Shown here piece after piece: positions 43,566 through 54,717 of a stretch of DNA of 64,000 nt. This DNA is from Allomyces macrogynus ATCC 38327. Its lineage: Eukaryota > Blastocladiomycota > Blastocladiomycetes > Blastocladiales > Blastocladiaceae. Location of the stretch: assembly GCA_000151295.1 (NCBI GenBank), contig GG745329.1, forward strand, positions 646,421-710,420. The letters run 5' to 3'. The position numbers were made by a program, and so were the translations under genes. The first letter of the stretch is position 1, and each line of letters opens with the position of its first letter. The notes under the pieces were generated by a model, which did not search any database, had not been told where the DNA came from, and worked only from the letters and a program-made list of their open reading frames with translations.

Positions 43566-46500
43566 TCACTCGGCTGCGACTGCCTGGCCCTCGTACGCCA
43601 TTGTCGGTGCCGTCGCGGCCGACACCATCTGCTGATGCTGCTGCTGTTGGTGGTGGTGCTGGCCCTGCGCTTGCGCTTGTCCTTGGCCTTGTGCGTGCCC
43701 TAATATCGAGTCCCCACCCGTCTCCGGCCCAAGCACCTCGTCCACCAGCGACGCGAGCACCTGCACGACCAGTCCGCGATTCAGCGCGTCCACCTGCACG
43801 AGCGCTAACGTCGCGCGCAACCCGGCCGCGGCGGCATGCTTGCCCAGTAAATGCCCGACCGCATCCGGCATCGCGGCTTCTAGCGCGGCCAAGACGACCG
43901 CCGGATCCTCGAGGTCGTGCGGCTTGTGGTGCTCGTGGCCCGGCGCGCGCGTGTGCCAGATACCCCCGGGCCAGAGCACGTCCACGACTGACGTCTGCAG
44001 CGCGTGTGCGAGGAACGTGGGCGAGGACAGTTGGTCGATGACGGTGCCGACACTCGCTTGGATGTGCGCCGCGAGGACCGGACGCAGGACCGGGCGCAGG
44101 ACGGCGAATAAGCGGGCGCGAAGGGTGCCATCAAGACCGAACACGTGCTTGACGACCGAGAAGGCGGCTTCGAGGAGCGCGTCGGTCTCGCGTGGGGAAA
44201 GCGCCACGGACACGGCTGTGGGCGGTGCTGGTGCTGCAGGTGCCGAGGGACTGCGTGCGGGCGACCGCGACCGCGTCGTGGTGCTCCGAGCCGACATTGC
44301 TGCTGCCTCCCTTATAGGTTCCGCATCCTGCCGGAAACGCTCGTCGCTGCCGCCATTGCCACCAGTTGCCGCTCCGTTCTCACCATTCTTGCCCGGCCGC
44401 CGCTTGAAGGAGCCGAGCCTCGACGCCCTGCGCACCAACTTACTCGCCCCACCCGCAGCCCCCGCGGCGGGGGCACTCGGCAGCGCCGACAAGTTCGGCA
44501 ACGCCAACGTGAGTGACGACGCGAGCGTCGACGCCGACGACTTCCTCCTCAAGCTCACCGTCTTCTCCGACACGGCCGCCGACACGACGGGCCCCAGCCC
44601 GTCCTCCCCCTCCTCGGCCGACGCCGCGCGCGACTTGCGTCCAAACGAGGGCATCGGGGGCAAATGCGCGGGCACGAGTGTGGTCGCGTTACTGGACATG
44701 GACAGCGACGACACTTTGCGCTTCAGCTGCGACCCGCGGTTCGTCCAGGCCGACCCAAACGCCGACCGCTTCTCGCCGAATCCCTTGAACGCGGATCGCA
44801 TGCCTTTGCCGACGTTTGCGGTGAGGGCCGAGGCGGAACTCGCGATCCCCGACAACGACGCGGCGACCTGGTGCCCTTCACGCACGACCGTCTCGGCAAA
44901 CGGTGAGCTGCTGCTCGGTGACGGCGGCGGCGGCGGCATTTTCGCCACGGGCTTGGCCAGCGCGCGGTGGTCGCCACGCACCCACTCCTCCAACGCAACC
45001 AACGCACACTCCACCTGTGACCGCTGCGTCATGAGCCGCGACACAGCATCGTCGTCATCAATCGCCATCGCGTGCCGCAACATCGTTTCCAGCGCAAGGT
45101 ATTGTGTCTGGAACGTGACCATCGACGACGCGACAAAGTGCGCGTCCCCCGTGGCCGCTGGAACATGGTCCACGGCGAGCAGCGCCGCGTGCCGCGCAGC
45201 CAATGCAGCGACCGGATCCACGTCCGCCAGCACCGCGTGCAGCGCGGGCCGGTCGTCAAGGCTCACCGACTGCGCGCGACGGCGGCGCGGCGCCCGCGGG
45301 CGGGTCACGCGCGCGATACCCGCGAGAAGCGATGCGACGGCCGCGTCCTCGATCGCCGCGGCCTGCCGCCTCGTCTCCTGCCCGGCAACGTACGCGGCGA
45401 CGCGCGCGTCCAAGATCCGCTGCACTTCAGCCCCGGCCGCATCAAATACGGTCGCGTCCGGGTCGGCGACGAGCGCCTGTTCGACGTCGCGCGCCCAGGG
45501 CTCGGCGGGCAAGACGGCGTGCTTGCCGGTCAAGTAGGCATCGACCGTATCGAACCCTTCCTGCTGGAGCAGCGCGCGCGACGACGGGTCGGCCGGATCC
45601 AACAGGTCCGTGAGCAGCTTGTAGCTCGCTGCCGCCTGTAAGAAGGCCACGAGCCGCGTCTGCTTGGTCGCGTCGAGGTACGCGTGGAAGTCGGCGAGCA
45701 GGGCCCCGCCGTGCGCTTCGAGCGCGGCCCAGGTGCGTGGCAGCGTTGGGAGAGGTGGTGGGGGTGAGAGCGCGCGCGCGGCGGGCGTCAGTGGGGAGAG
45801 CGACGCGAGCGACAGACCGTCAGACGGGGTGGATGCGAGCGAATCGTGGTCGATGTGCACCGGGTCGTCGACGAGCGCGCCGTGACCATCACCGTCGTCG
45901 TGGCCGATCAGGACCAGGTCGAGGTCGTCGCCGGAGCCACGCACGTTGTCGGCTTCCGCCGCGTGCGCAACAAGCGGCGGGACTGGGTCGGTAAACCCCA
46001 CGGGCTGCAACTCGGCCGACGACGGCGCCGTGCTGCCGGTCCGTTGCGGTAGCGCGGGTGCCGCCGCAGCGGCGGTTTCGACGGTGATGTCGGGCACGGC
46101 AATGACCGGTGCCGGCACGCGCTCGAGCTCAAGCCACAAGTCGGCAACGGGCTCGTTCCCACCGTGAATCGGCGTGAACGTGACCCACCCGACGTGCGGC
46201 AACTCGTCGAGCGTGACCGTGACGGCGCCAAGCGGCTCGAGCGCGATCTGGTCGTGGTCGGTGGCATGGCTGCGGCCGAGGTGCAAGACAACGGCAGGCG
46301 GCGTGGGCATGCCGATGGTTCGCCAGGGGCTATTCACGCGGGAGAACGAACATGAGCTTTTCAGGCGAGATCACGCGCAGTAAATTCACGGAACAGAGCA
46401 GCACGTACAAGGACAAACTCGCATCGAAAATGTAGGACGCGTTCGACGTGCCGTTCACAACGGGGGCCACCGTCTCGGCATGGTCCTGGAACGAGACGGT

Positions 46501-47811
46501 GATGCGCATCTCGCTTGGGTCCAGGTCGATCAGCACATTGGCGTGGCCCTTGGTCTGGATCACGCGCGCGTTCAGCTCGTCGGTGATCACTTCCTGGGGC
46601 GGCGCGGGCGCACCCTGGCCGGGAGCACCGTCAGTCAGGGCCGAGAGAAGCATGTGGTTGATGAAATGCGGTGCCGCGGCCTGGCGCACGGCAGGCCAGA
46701 GCGCAGCCGAGCACAGCAGTTCAACGAGCAAGGCGACGACCAGCGGGCACGACGCGTCGTGGTCGGGCAACCACGCGTGCAACAGACGGCGCGCAATCGA
46801 CCGCAGAGCGACGGCGTGCCGCATCGGATCGGCAGCGCGTGCCAGGACCGAGTGTGGGTTGGTCGCTAAGTGCTCATCGAGCGCACCAGAAACGTCGGCA
46901 AGCGGGTTGGCGAGCGTTGGCTCGATTTCGTCGTACCAGCCGTGAAACGCCTTCAGGAGGGCGACCAAATCGCCGGATGCGCGCGAGGCCACGGCAACGA
47001 GCAGTTCCTGCGGTGCGCGCGCCGTCAGCGAGGCGGCAGCGTTCATGATCACGGCATCGATGGTGGACGCGACGGCGTGCGGGAAAAAGGCGCGGTCCGC
47101 GTCGGGTCCGGGCGCAGCGACGGTTGGCAGGTACCAGGTGTCGACGAAGTCGCGTAGGACGTTGTTGCGCACGGTGGAAATGACGGCATCGAGTGCACCG
47201 CCGTGGTCGAGGTCCAGGGTCGGGCGCGGCGTGGTGGGTTTGCCAGCGTGCGGAACGTGCACTCCGGCGTGATGGTGCGTCGCAGCATCGTCGCCCCACC
47301 GGCGTCGACGTGTGCGATGCTTGCGGCGGCGGTGCGTCGTGGTCGTTGTGGTCGCTTTGGGTTCGTGCGCGGTCGACGCAAGTGGGGCCGCGGTTGGTGA
47401 CATCACGGTCTCTTGGTTGTCATGGTGTGCGCCACGGCTCGCCGAGACCAGAGGGCGCAGATCGTCGTCCGAGACACCGGCCGAATCGAACTCGGAGTCG
47501 GAATCCGACTCGCTGTCGCTGCCGGGGTCCATGGCAACGAGCAGCGCCGTAGCAGCGAGCACGACGGCCAGGGCAAAGACGGTGGCAGGCAAAAACGCGG
47601 CGGGCCAGATCAGCAGCGCGACCGTGCCAACGGCCAGCGCGGCGGCGAGCGGGTGCTCGAGCGGTACGGCCGGGATCCAGGCGAGCGCGCGCTTGACGGG
47701 CACGAGCGCGAGGTTGGCGCGGCGATGCATGGCGTCGAAGTCGAGCTTGTGCCAGGCGCCGGGCAGGATGGCCGACGCGCTGCCGGCGACAGCGGCGGCG
47801 GCGCGGTCCAT
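43566..47811 (-). CDS. Sorting-nexin-like protein: TM - PXA - RGS - Nexin_C
   Basis: Exons 47811-46409 and 46329-43566 join as TCCTT|GTACGT...GAATAG|C to 1388 residues. Without this intron the frame stops at 46330. N-terminal hydrophobic segments (~55-93, LAAALAVGTVALLIWPAAFLP and ATVFALAVVLAATALLVA) would insert in the ER. PXA lies at about 200-420 (VRNNVLRDFVDTWYLP, ARRLLHAWLPDH, FINHMLLSALTD). A β-rich C2-like segment follows, then an RGS-type helical domain at ~665-780 (DFHAYLDATKQTRLVAFLQA). Nexin_C occupies ~1185-1340 (AAFSVVKHVFGLDGTLRARLFAVL, LVVQVLASLVDEVLG). This is the Mdm1/SNX13/SNX14/SNX25 architecture, which tethers ER to endolysosomal or lipid-droplet membranes. I find no PX domain where it should lie (about 850-1100); that region is Ser-rich and low-complexity. 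Confidence 0.82.
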
Positions 47812-48406
47812 GGCGGCGGTGGGGGGCGCGTGCGGAACGGTCGCGGTGCAGCAGCTGGGAGAGCGGGCAGCCGCGCGTCGCGTCCGGTCCTGGCGGTTGC
47901 AGGTGTCGCTGGCGTCGCTGGCGATACGTGCTCGGCGTCGCCGTCGCGTCGAGCGGCGAGCGAGGGCGCGGTCAAGCCGGCGTGGAAGCGTGGAGGTGCG
48001 CAGGCGGGGCAGCGGCAGCGGCAGGGGTTCTCTGTCGAACCTGGCAGCGGCGAGCACCGCTCGGCTGCGCCACCTCGAGAGCACGCCTTGGTCGCGTGGT
48101 GCACGTGACCATCAAAGAGTCCCGCGGTCGGGTCTCGCGGCCCGTGCGACCGCCGTCACGTGCGCCGCGGCTCCTGGCGGCCTCCTGCCGCTGTTGGCCA
48201 AACGATCGACGACGACGACGACGACAGCGACCCTCGGCCGCCTTGACCACGACCGTGACCGCTCCGCCGCCACCACCGCGCTGCTGCTCACGTTGCCGCT
48301 GCAGCCCAACCCACAAAGGTCGAACACGAGCTGCTCGACACGACGCCAACCACTCCCACGCGCGCCAGGCCCCGCCATTGCCGTCGTCCCCAGGCCTGTT
48401 TCCACC
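47812..48406. other. Divergent promoter between sorting-nexin-like gene and coronin
   Basis: GC-rich; contains a short GACGAG/GACGC simple repeat at its coronin side. The minus-strand frame is open upstream of 47811 to about 48084, but that extension is Arg-rich and unlikely to be translated. Confidence 0.5.
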
Positions 48407-50327
48407 ATGTCGCGCTTTGGTATGCGCATCCCACCTGCTGCAATCCACTCTCGCACGCGAACGCGACGAGACGAGACGCGACGAGACGCGACGCGACGCG
48501 ATGCGATCAAATACGCCGCGACTGGACCGCACCATGATGATCACGGCCACCACGTCCTAACCCACCGCATTGCCCGCGTCGGGCCCACCCCCAATCCACT
48601 CCACCAGTCCGTGCCAGCAAGTACCGCCATGTCTTTGGCACCCCCGCCAAGCGCGAGGTCTGCTATGACAACCTCAAAATCTCGTCGTCGGCATGGGACA
48701 CGAACCTCGTCAAGGTCAATCCGCTCTTCTTCTCGATCAACTGGAACGCGGCCGGCGGCGGCGCCTTTGCCGTGATCCCGCACGACTACACGGGTGAGTT
48801 CATCTCCTGGACGACTGCGATCCACGATCCGCGACCCCCCTGCCCTTGTTGCAGCTCGACTGACAACGCTCGGTTCCCCGCCCCCAGGCAAGCTCCCCGA
48901 CGGCCTCCCGCTCTTCAACGGCCACACGGGCACTGTACTCGACACCGACTTCCACCCCTTCAACGACCATGTCATTGCCTCGGGCGCCGAAGACTGCAAA
49001 GTCATGATCTGGAAAATTCCCGACGGCGGGATCCGCGACCACGTCTCCACGCCCGCCGTCACGCTCTCGGGCCACCAGCGCAAAGTAGGCAACGTGAGCT
49101 TCCACCCGACCGCCGACAATGTGCTGGCTTCGGCCGGTGCTGACGTACGTGTTCTTTTGCTTTTCTTCCAAACCGTCGCTTCTCCTGCATTGGCTCACGC
49201 GTGCTTCCGTACATCTAGTTTGTCGTTAAAATGTGGGACATTGAGCACGCCGCCGAAAAAATCGAGCTCGGCGGGCACGGCGAAATTATCCAGTCGATGA
49301 CCTACTCGTGGACCGGCGACATGCTGGCGACTACGTGCAAGGACAAGATCTTGCGCGTCTTTGACATTCGGTCCAAGACGGCCGCCGTCGAGACGCTCGG
49401 TCACCAAGGTGTCAAGGGATCGCGCGCCGTCTGGCTCGGCGACCTCGACAAGATTGTGACGGTCGGGTTTTCCAAGACGTCGGACCGGCAAATCTTTGTC
49501 TGGGACTTGAAGAACCCCAAAACGCCCATCAAGACGCAGGAACTCGACATGTCGGCGGGCATTCTCATGCCGCATTACGACAAGGACACGTCGATCTTGT
49601 TCTTGGCAGGTAAGGGTGACGGGAACATTCGCTACTACGAGGTACGGTTTCATCGCGGGCGCGCGCGGTGCCGATCCACACGATGCTGACCAGCGCGCAC
49701 CGATGGCACCTAGTACGACGATGCCCAGACCGAGCTCTTCTACCTGTCCGAGTACAAGTCGTCGGACCCGCAGGTACGCTTTTTCCTCGTCTTGCTCTCT
49801 CCCATCCGGCCCGACGCCACGCCCAACTCACCGCATTCTCCTCCATCTCTATCTAGCGCGGTATCGGGTTCCTGCCCAAGCGCGCATGCGATGTCTCGCA
49901 GCAAGAAATCGCGCGCGCCTACAAGGTGCACAACGCCATGGTGGAGCCGATTTCGTTCACGGTCCCGCGCAAGGCCGATACCTTCCAGGCCGATATTTTC
50001 CCAGACACGGTCGGTGACGAGCCGTCGCTCACGGCCGATGAGTTCTTTGCGGGCAAGACCGCGCCGCCCAAGCTCATTTCGCTCGAAAAAGGATTCAAGG
50101 CCACCAACAAGGCCAAGGAGTTTACCGCCAAGCACGCCGAAGGCGGGAGTGTCGCGTCGGCCGGCGGCGCCGCGGCGGAACCCGTGGGAGAGAAGGAGTT
50201 GCAGGACGCCTACAAGTCGCTCAAGTCCGAGAACGAAACACTCAAGAATGAGTTGGTCCAGAAGGAGCTGCGCATCAAGCAGCTCGAGGCGCTGCTCAAC
50301 TCGGCGACTTTGGCCAAGGATAACTAG
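48407..50327 (+). CDS. CRN1: Coronin, WD40 actin-binding protein
   Basis: Exons 48407-48419, 48608-48793, 48888-49144, 49219-49641, 49714-49773 and 49857-50327 join in phase to 469 residues. Exon 1 is 13 nt (MSRF plus one base), and the N-terminus becomes MSRFVRASKYRHVFGTPAKRE, the conserved coronin start. WD40 blades follow: GHTGTVLDTDFHPFNDHVIASGAEDCKVMIWKIP, GHQRKVGNVSFHPTADNVLASAGAD, GEIIQSMTYSWTGDMLATTCKDK and GFSKTSDRQIFVWDL. The C-terminal extension has GIGFLPKRACDV. A final coiled coil (LQDAYKSLKSENETLKNELVQKEL and on) should trimerise. Coronin coordinates F-actin, Arp2/3 and cofilin in cortical patches and amoeboid or endocytic processes. Length and order are typical of a short type I coronin. 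Confidence 0.96.
48461..48507. repeat. Short GACGAGACGC-type tandem repeat
   Basis: Imperfect tandem copies of GACGAGACGC/GACGC lie in the first intron of the coronin gene. Confidence 0.75.
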
Positions 50328-51649
50328 GCGCGTGCGCAACGGGTGGAGAGCGTGTGCGAGGGCTGCGTCGCAACGGATCGGCGGCTGTGGGGTTGCGCTC
50401 GTGTGCGGTCTGGGCTGCCGCTGGCGCACGTGGTCACTTGGTTGGGTTTGGTATCGGACCGTGGTTTGCTTTGGATGCTCGTGTTCGCTTTCCGTTGTTC
50501 TCCTTTTCAGTTTATTCCTTTCGTTCTCGAATCCCCGCGCGATAACATGTGTCATTGCTTGCATTATGAGCAACAGGGAACAGTACGCGCGACATCACTA
50601 GCATGGGGAATTGCGCGTGTACAGCGCGTGCCAGGAGCCGATCCAGTTTCTCTTGGAGATGGCGATGAAGCAAACCGTGATGGGGTGGAGAGGTAGAGCA
50701 ATGGCACAAAGAACAAACTGGATTTGGCGGCTGCAGTGCGCCGGGTCCTTGACGCAGATCAAGGAGCTCAAACCGGCCAGAAAGATGGCGTTGATAAAGC
50801 GTGGCTCCAAGAACAAAGTATCCACACGTGCCGAGACAGCCGTGCGCGCCGAGCACGACGACGATATCGGATTTTCGTGCGGTCCGGCTGCCACAGACGA
50901 CCGTGGGTCGGCTGAAGACGACGCTATGGAAGAACGATATTTGAAATGAATTGAGTATTGAAATCCTGTTTTCCAAACGTAACCGCACATCATTGCAGCG
51001 TGACAAGCCGGCTCGCAGCCTGCTCATGTCGCGCGCTTGAGCGCAGACAGAGCGGCACGGCGCAGCAACACAAAATATCTCTCTGCGCGCCGCCCGCTGT
51101 TGCCGTCGAGCCGGTCTGATGGTGCGACGCGCGTCGTGTTTGAGATGGTCGCTGGCTGTCCCGATCTATCTCGTTTCGTGCAACTGATCCTGCCGGTTGT
51201 GCGGTCGCGATTTGCTGCCTCTCATGTCCTCCCAAACAACAAAGCATCACCTTTTCTTCAAAACAGAACCCGAAGAGTCATTTATACGCGACAGAGTGGA
51301 CACGGCTGAAATGCTCTTTGGCCTTAACAACAGCCAAATGCGCGCCAGGCCGTTTGTGCTGGACAGGTTTTCAGGCCGGCTGTGGAAAGAAAAACGGGGC
51401 GGATAAGTTCAACAACAAAACACCAAGACGGAATCTGGGGTTGGTGGCCGAAGTGCGTTGAACGACAGCCGATTTTCGGGCTGGGGAGCACGCGACGCAA
51501 CAACGACTTAAATCTTTCTCACCCTTGGACAACACAAAAACGTTGGATAAAAACAACCATAATGGTCTTCAATGGATCAATACACAGCCCGCAGGCAATA
51601 CACAAACAGATCAGCAATTAATCACACATCACCCCCACGCGCCGGTCGC
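50328..51649. other. Intergenic, convergent 3' ends
   Basis: 1.3 kb between the coronin stop and the repeat-protein stop, clearly less GC-rich than coding sequence. No gene, tRNA or repeat could be supported. Confidence 0.5.
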
Positions 51650-53392
51650 TTAGCAGAACGACGGGTGCGCGACCGTCGAGTGCACATCAATCGACTGGGC
51701 CTGGCCCTGAGCCTGGAATGCCGAGACATCAGCACCGCCGTGGCAGCCACCAGCCGAGGCATCAATCGACTGGTACTGGCCCTGAGCCTGCGACGCGAAC
51801 ACATCAGCGCCACCGTGGCCCGAAACGTCGACCGACTGCGTCTGGAACTGCGCCTGCGACGCGAAGACATCAGCGCCGCCGTGACCGCCAGCCGACGCGT
51901 TGATCGTTTGGCCCTGGAATTGCGCCTGCGACGCGAACACATCAGCGCCGCCATGGCCGCCAGCCGACACGTCGAGCGACTGCTGCTGGAATTGACCCTG
52001 CTGGGCCGAGATGTTGGCGCCACCATGGCCGTGCGCCGACGCATCAATCGACTGGTACTGGAATTGCGCCTGGTCGGCCGAGATCGACGAGCCGCCGTGG
52101 CAGCCACCGCCCGACACATCAATCGTCTGCTGCTGGTACTGGCCCTGGTTGGCCGAGATGTTGGCACCACCATGGCCGTAAGTCGACGCGTCAATCGTCT
52201 GGTACTGGCCTTGGACCTGACCAGCGTGCACGCCCGTCGCGTACCACGAGCCGTCGTCAACATTGATCTGCTGCGCCTGCCACTGGCCCTGCGAGGCGTT
52301 CACACCCGCACCGCCGTGACCACCCGTCGAGACATCGATCGTCTGCCCCTGCCACTGCGCCTGCGCGGCCGAGACGTCGGTGCCACTATGGCAGCCGCCA
52401 CCCGAAACGTTGATCGACTGCGACTGAGCCTGCGCCTGCGAGGCGTTGACCGAGGCACCGCCATGACCACCACCCGACACGTTGATCGACTGCGCCTGCC
52501 ACTGGGCCTGGTCGGCCGACACATTGGCGCCGCCGTGACCGCCACCCGAGACGTCAATCGACTGCTGCTGCCACTGGCCCTGCGACGCGTTCACGTTCGC
52601 ACCAGCGTGACCACCACCCGACACGTTGATCGACTGTGCCTGCCACTGGGCCTGGTCGGCCGAGATAGACGAGCCGCCGAAGCCGCCAGTCGAGACATCA
52701 ATCGTCTGCCCCTGCCACTGCGCCTGCGAGGCGTTCACGCTCGCGCCGCCGTGACCGTGCGCGGACGCGTCGATGGTCTGGTACTGGAATTGCGCCTGGT
52801 CGGCCGAGACCGACGAACCGCCGTGGCAGCCGCCGCCCGAGACGTTGATCGATTGGCCTTGAGCCTGCGCCTGCGTGGCGGAGACGGACGAGCCGCCAAA
52901 GCCGCCGGACGACACGTCGAGCGACTGCTGCTGGAATTGGCCCTGCTGGGCCGAGACGTTGGCGCCGTGGCCGCCCGACACGGTGATGGACTGGCCCTGA
53001 GCCTGCGCCTGCGTGGCGGAGACGGACGAGCCGCCAAAGCCGCCGGACGACACGTCGAGCGACTGCTGCTGGAATTGGCCCTGCTGGGCCGAGACGTTGG
53101 CGCCGTGGCCGCCCGACACGGTGATGGACTGGCCCTGAGCCTGCGCCTGCGTCGCCGAAACGTTGCCGGCACCCGACGCGTCGATCTGCTGATACTGGAC
53201 CTGACCTTGGGTGGCCGAAACGTTGCCGGAACCCGACGCGTTGACCGACTGGTACTGGCCCTGGATCTGCGAGGCCTCGACCTGTGCAAAGAAGCGCGAA
53301 TTCGCGGGTCAGTTTGGGCCGAATTCGTTACTTGAACGGGTGGAGAAGGTTGAGCGTACCGAGGTCGTGTTGTAGCAAGGAGCGATGGCCAT
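51650..53392 (-). CDS. 23-repeat Gln/Gly/Ser/His protein, probable beta-solenoid; function unknown
   Basis: Exons 53392-53360 (MAIAPCYNTTS) and 53281-51650 join in phase to 554 residues. Apart from the first 11 residues the protein is 23 back-to-back units of 20-25 residues. Each begins [VI]-x-A-x-Q-[AG]-Q-x-Q-x-Q-[ST]-[IL]-[DN]-[VA]-S and ends in a Gly/His loop such as GGGHGGAN or GGCHGGSS. The Q-x-Q-x-Q alternation predicts a β strand with one face all Gln. Regular strand-turn periodicity suggests a β-solenoid or a stacked amyloid-like fold. There is no Lys or Arg anywhere, a single Glu, and positive charge could come only from His. No signal peptide is evident. A TATA box lies 71 nt upstream, hinting at strong or regulated expression. 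I recognise no named family. Confidence 0.85.
52861..53136 (-). repeat. Perfect 138-bp tandem duplication inside the repeat protein
   Basis: 52861-52998 and 52999-53136 appear identical base for base. Each copy is two protein repeats (22 + 24 residues), showing growth of the array by whole-unit duplication. Confidence 0.9.
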
Positions 53393-54717
53393 GTTGGTTG
53401 GTTGAAGAAGTGGGTAGTGGAGTGCACTGGATGCTGGTCAAGACGGGGCGGGCGCGCTGGGATTATATACGCGTCGGATCGCACTCAGCGCGGGCTCGCT
53501 CATCCGTGTGAGGGCGACGGCAAACAGAACCGCTCGTGTGAGGGTCGAACCGCAAAGCGCCCGCGCCAGGGCTTGTCATGGACGAAGCAATTTCGCGCGA
53601 GAGGGACGGTGATCAGACAGATCAGCTTGTGTGCGGCCGCCACGTCCGTCGTCGTCGCGCGCACGAAACGGCCCTCGCGCAACACAAGGAGAACCTTGTC
53701 GTTGCTGTCGTCCGTTGTCCGTTACGAGAGCAGCGGTAACGACGGGATCATTGGGGGACGAGTGCTTGCTCGCGCGACGTCAAGGTGGCGCGACGGTCCG
53801 CTGCTTGGTGATCGGGCGTGGGCGAAGTGATCAAAATTGGCTTCGCCCAAGGTGCCGAGGGCGCGACTTCCAAATTCGTGGTACGATGCAGAACAACGCA
53901 GGTCAATTCAAGAAAACTTTCCTTGCCAGCTTGAGTCACAAACGCGTCTCGCGCGACGTGTGGGACAAAATGGCGACAGAAAACTGCTTGTCACGGAATG
54001 CAACCCGCAGGGCCGGTCCGCAGGGACGGTGAACTTCGCCGAGCGCCGCAAATCCATTTTGGTTAGGAAACATCACACCCGCGCGAACCCACAAGCCGAG
54101 GGGCGAAAGGCAAGAGAGGGTGGACAATGGTGACGGTGTACTTCGCCGAAACGGTGCGTAGTCACTCTCCTTCATCCCTTGAGCCGACGGGTTGGTGACG
54201 GTTCGATGACGGTTATGCAGAGGTGATGGTTCTTTGAGTTGTTTGTGTGTCACTCTGGCGGCGTGCGCACTCATCATCTTCATGATCACCAAGGTCTTTT
54301 GCGTCGTCGACGCGTGTTGGTCGCGTTGCGAGTGTCAACCCTGGTCTAGGGCGCGACATCTTGCCCTGGCCAAGGGTGGGACGACTTGGCCTGCACTGGA
54401 CCGAGGGATACGCGCTGGTGACAACGAGCGCGGGAAACGCGATGTGAACAACAACCATCGAGCACGGCACGTGTCGCGCCTGTGGATAGGGCGCGACGGT
54501 CGCAAGGAGTGCTGGCATGAGCCAGTGTCGGCAACGCTGTTTGTTGGTGCTGCAGCACGATGGCCTGGGCGGCCCCGTTGCTTCATGAACATGGCCGCGC
54601 GCCAGTGCGCTGCACCGCCCTTTCGATGTCAAGCTCCACACGAACAGTAAATGGCAACACTCCATGTAAAACATCAACGGACAACAACCCTTCCACTTCT
54701 CCACCCACCCACGGCCC
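53393..54717. other. Intergenic: repeat-protein promoter and LIM-RapGAP 3' flank
   Basis: Only the TATA box is recognisable; no other gene or RNA could be supported. Confidence 0.5.
53463..53469 (-). promoter_or_regulatory. TATA box of the 23-repeat protein gene
   Basis: TATATAA on the minus strand, about 71 nt upstream of the ATG at 53392, in a GC-rich background. Confidence 0.6.

Noticed and set aside
43840..45537. Plus-strand open frame of ~565 codons
   Set aside because: Antisense to the RGS/Nexin_C region of the sorting-nexin-like gene; no domain.
46330..46337. Two separate genes for the PXA part and the RGS/Nexin_C part
   Set aside because: An in-phase intron (46330-46408, GTACGT...TAG) joins them, and the combined domain order is that of known sorting nexins.
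51572..53335. Plus-strand open frame of ~587 codons with Arg/Leu-rich repeats
   Set aside because: It is the complement of the 23-repeat protein. The minus strand has a regular fold-like motif, matching splice sites and a TATA box.
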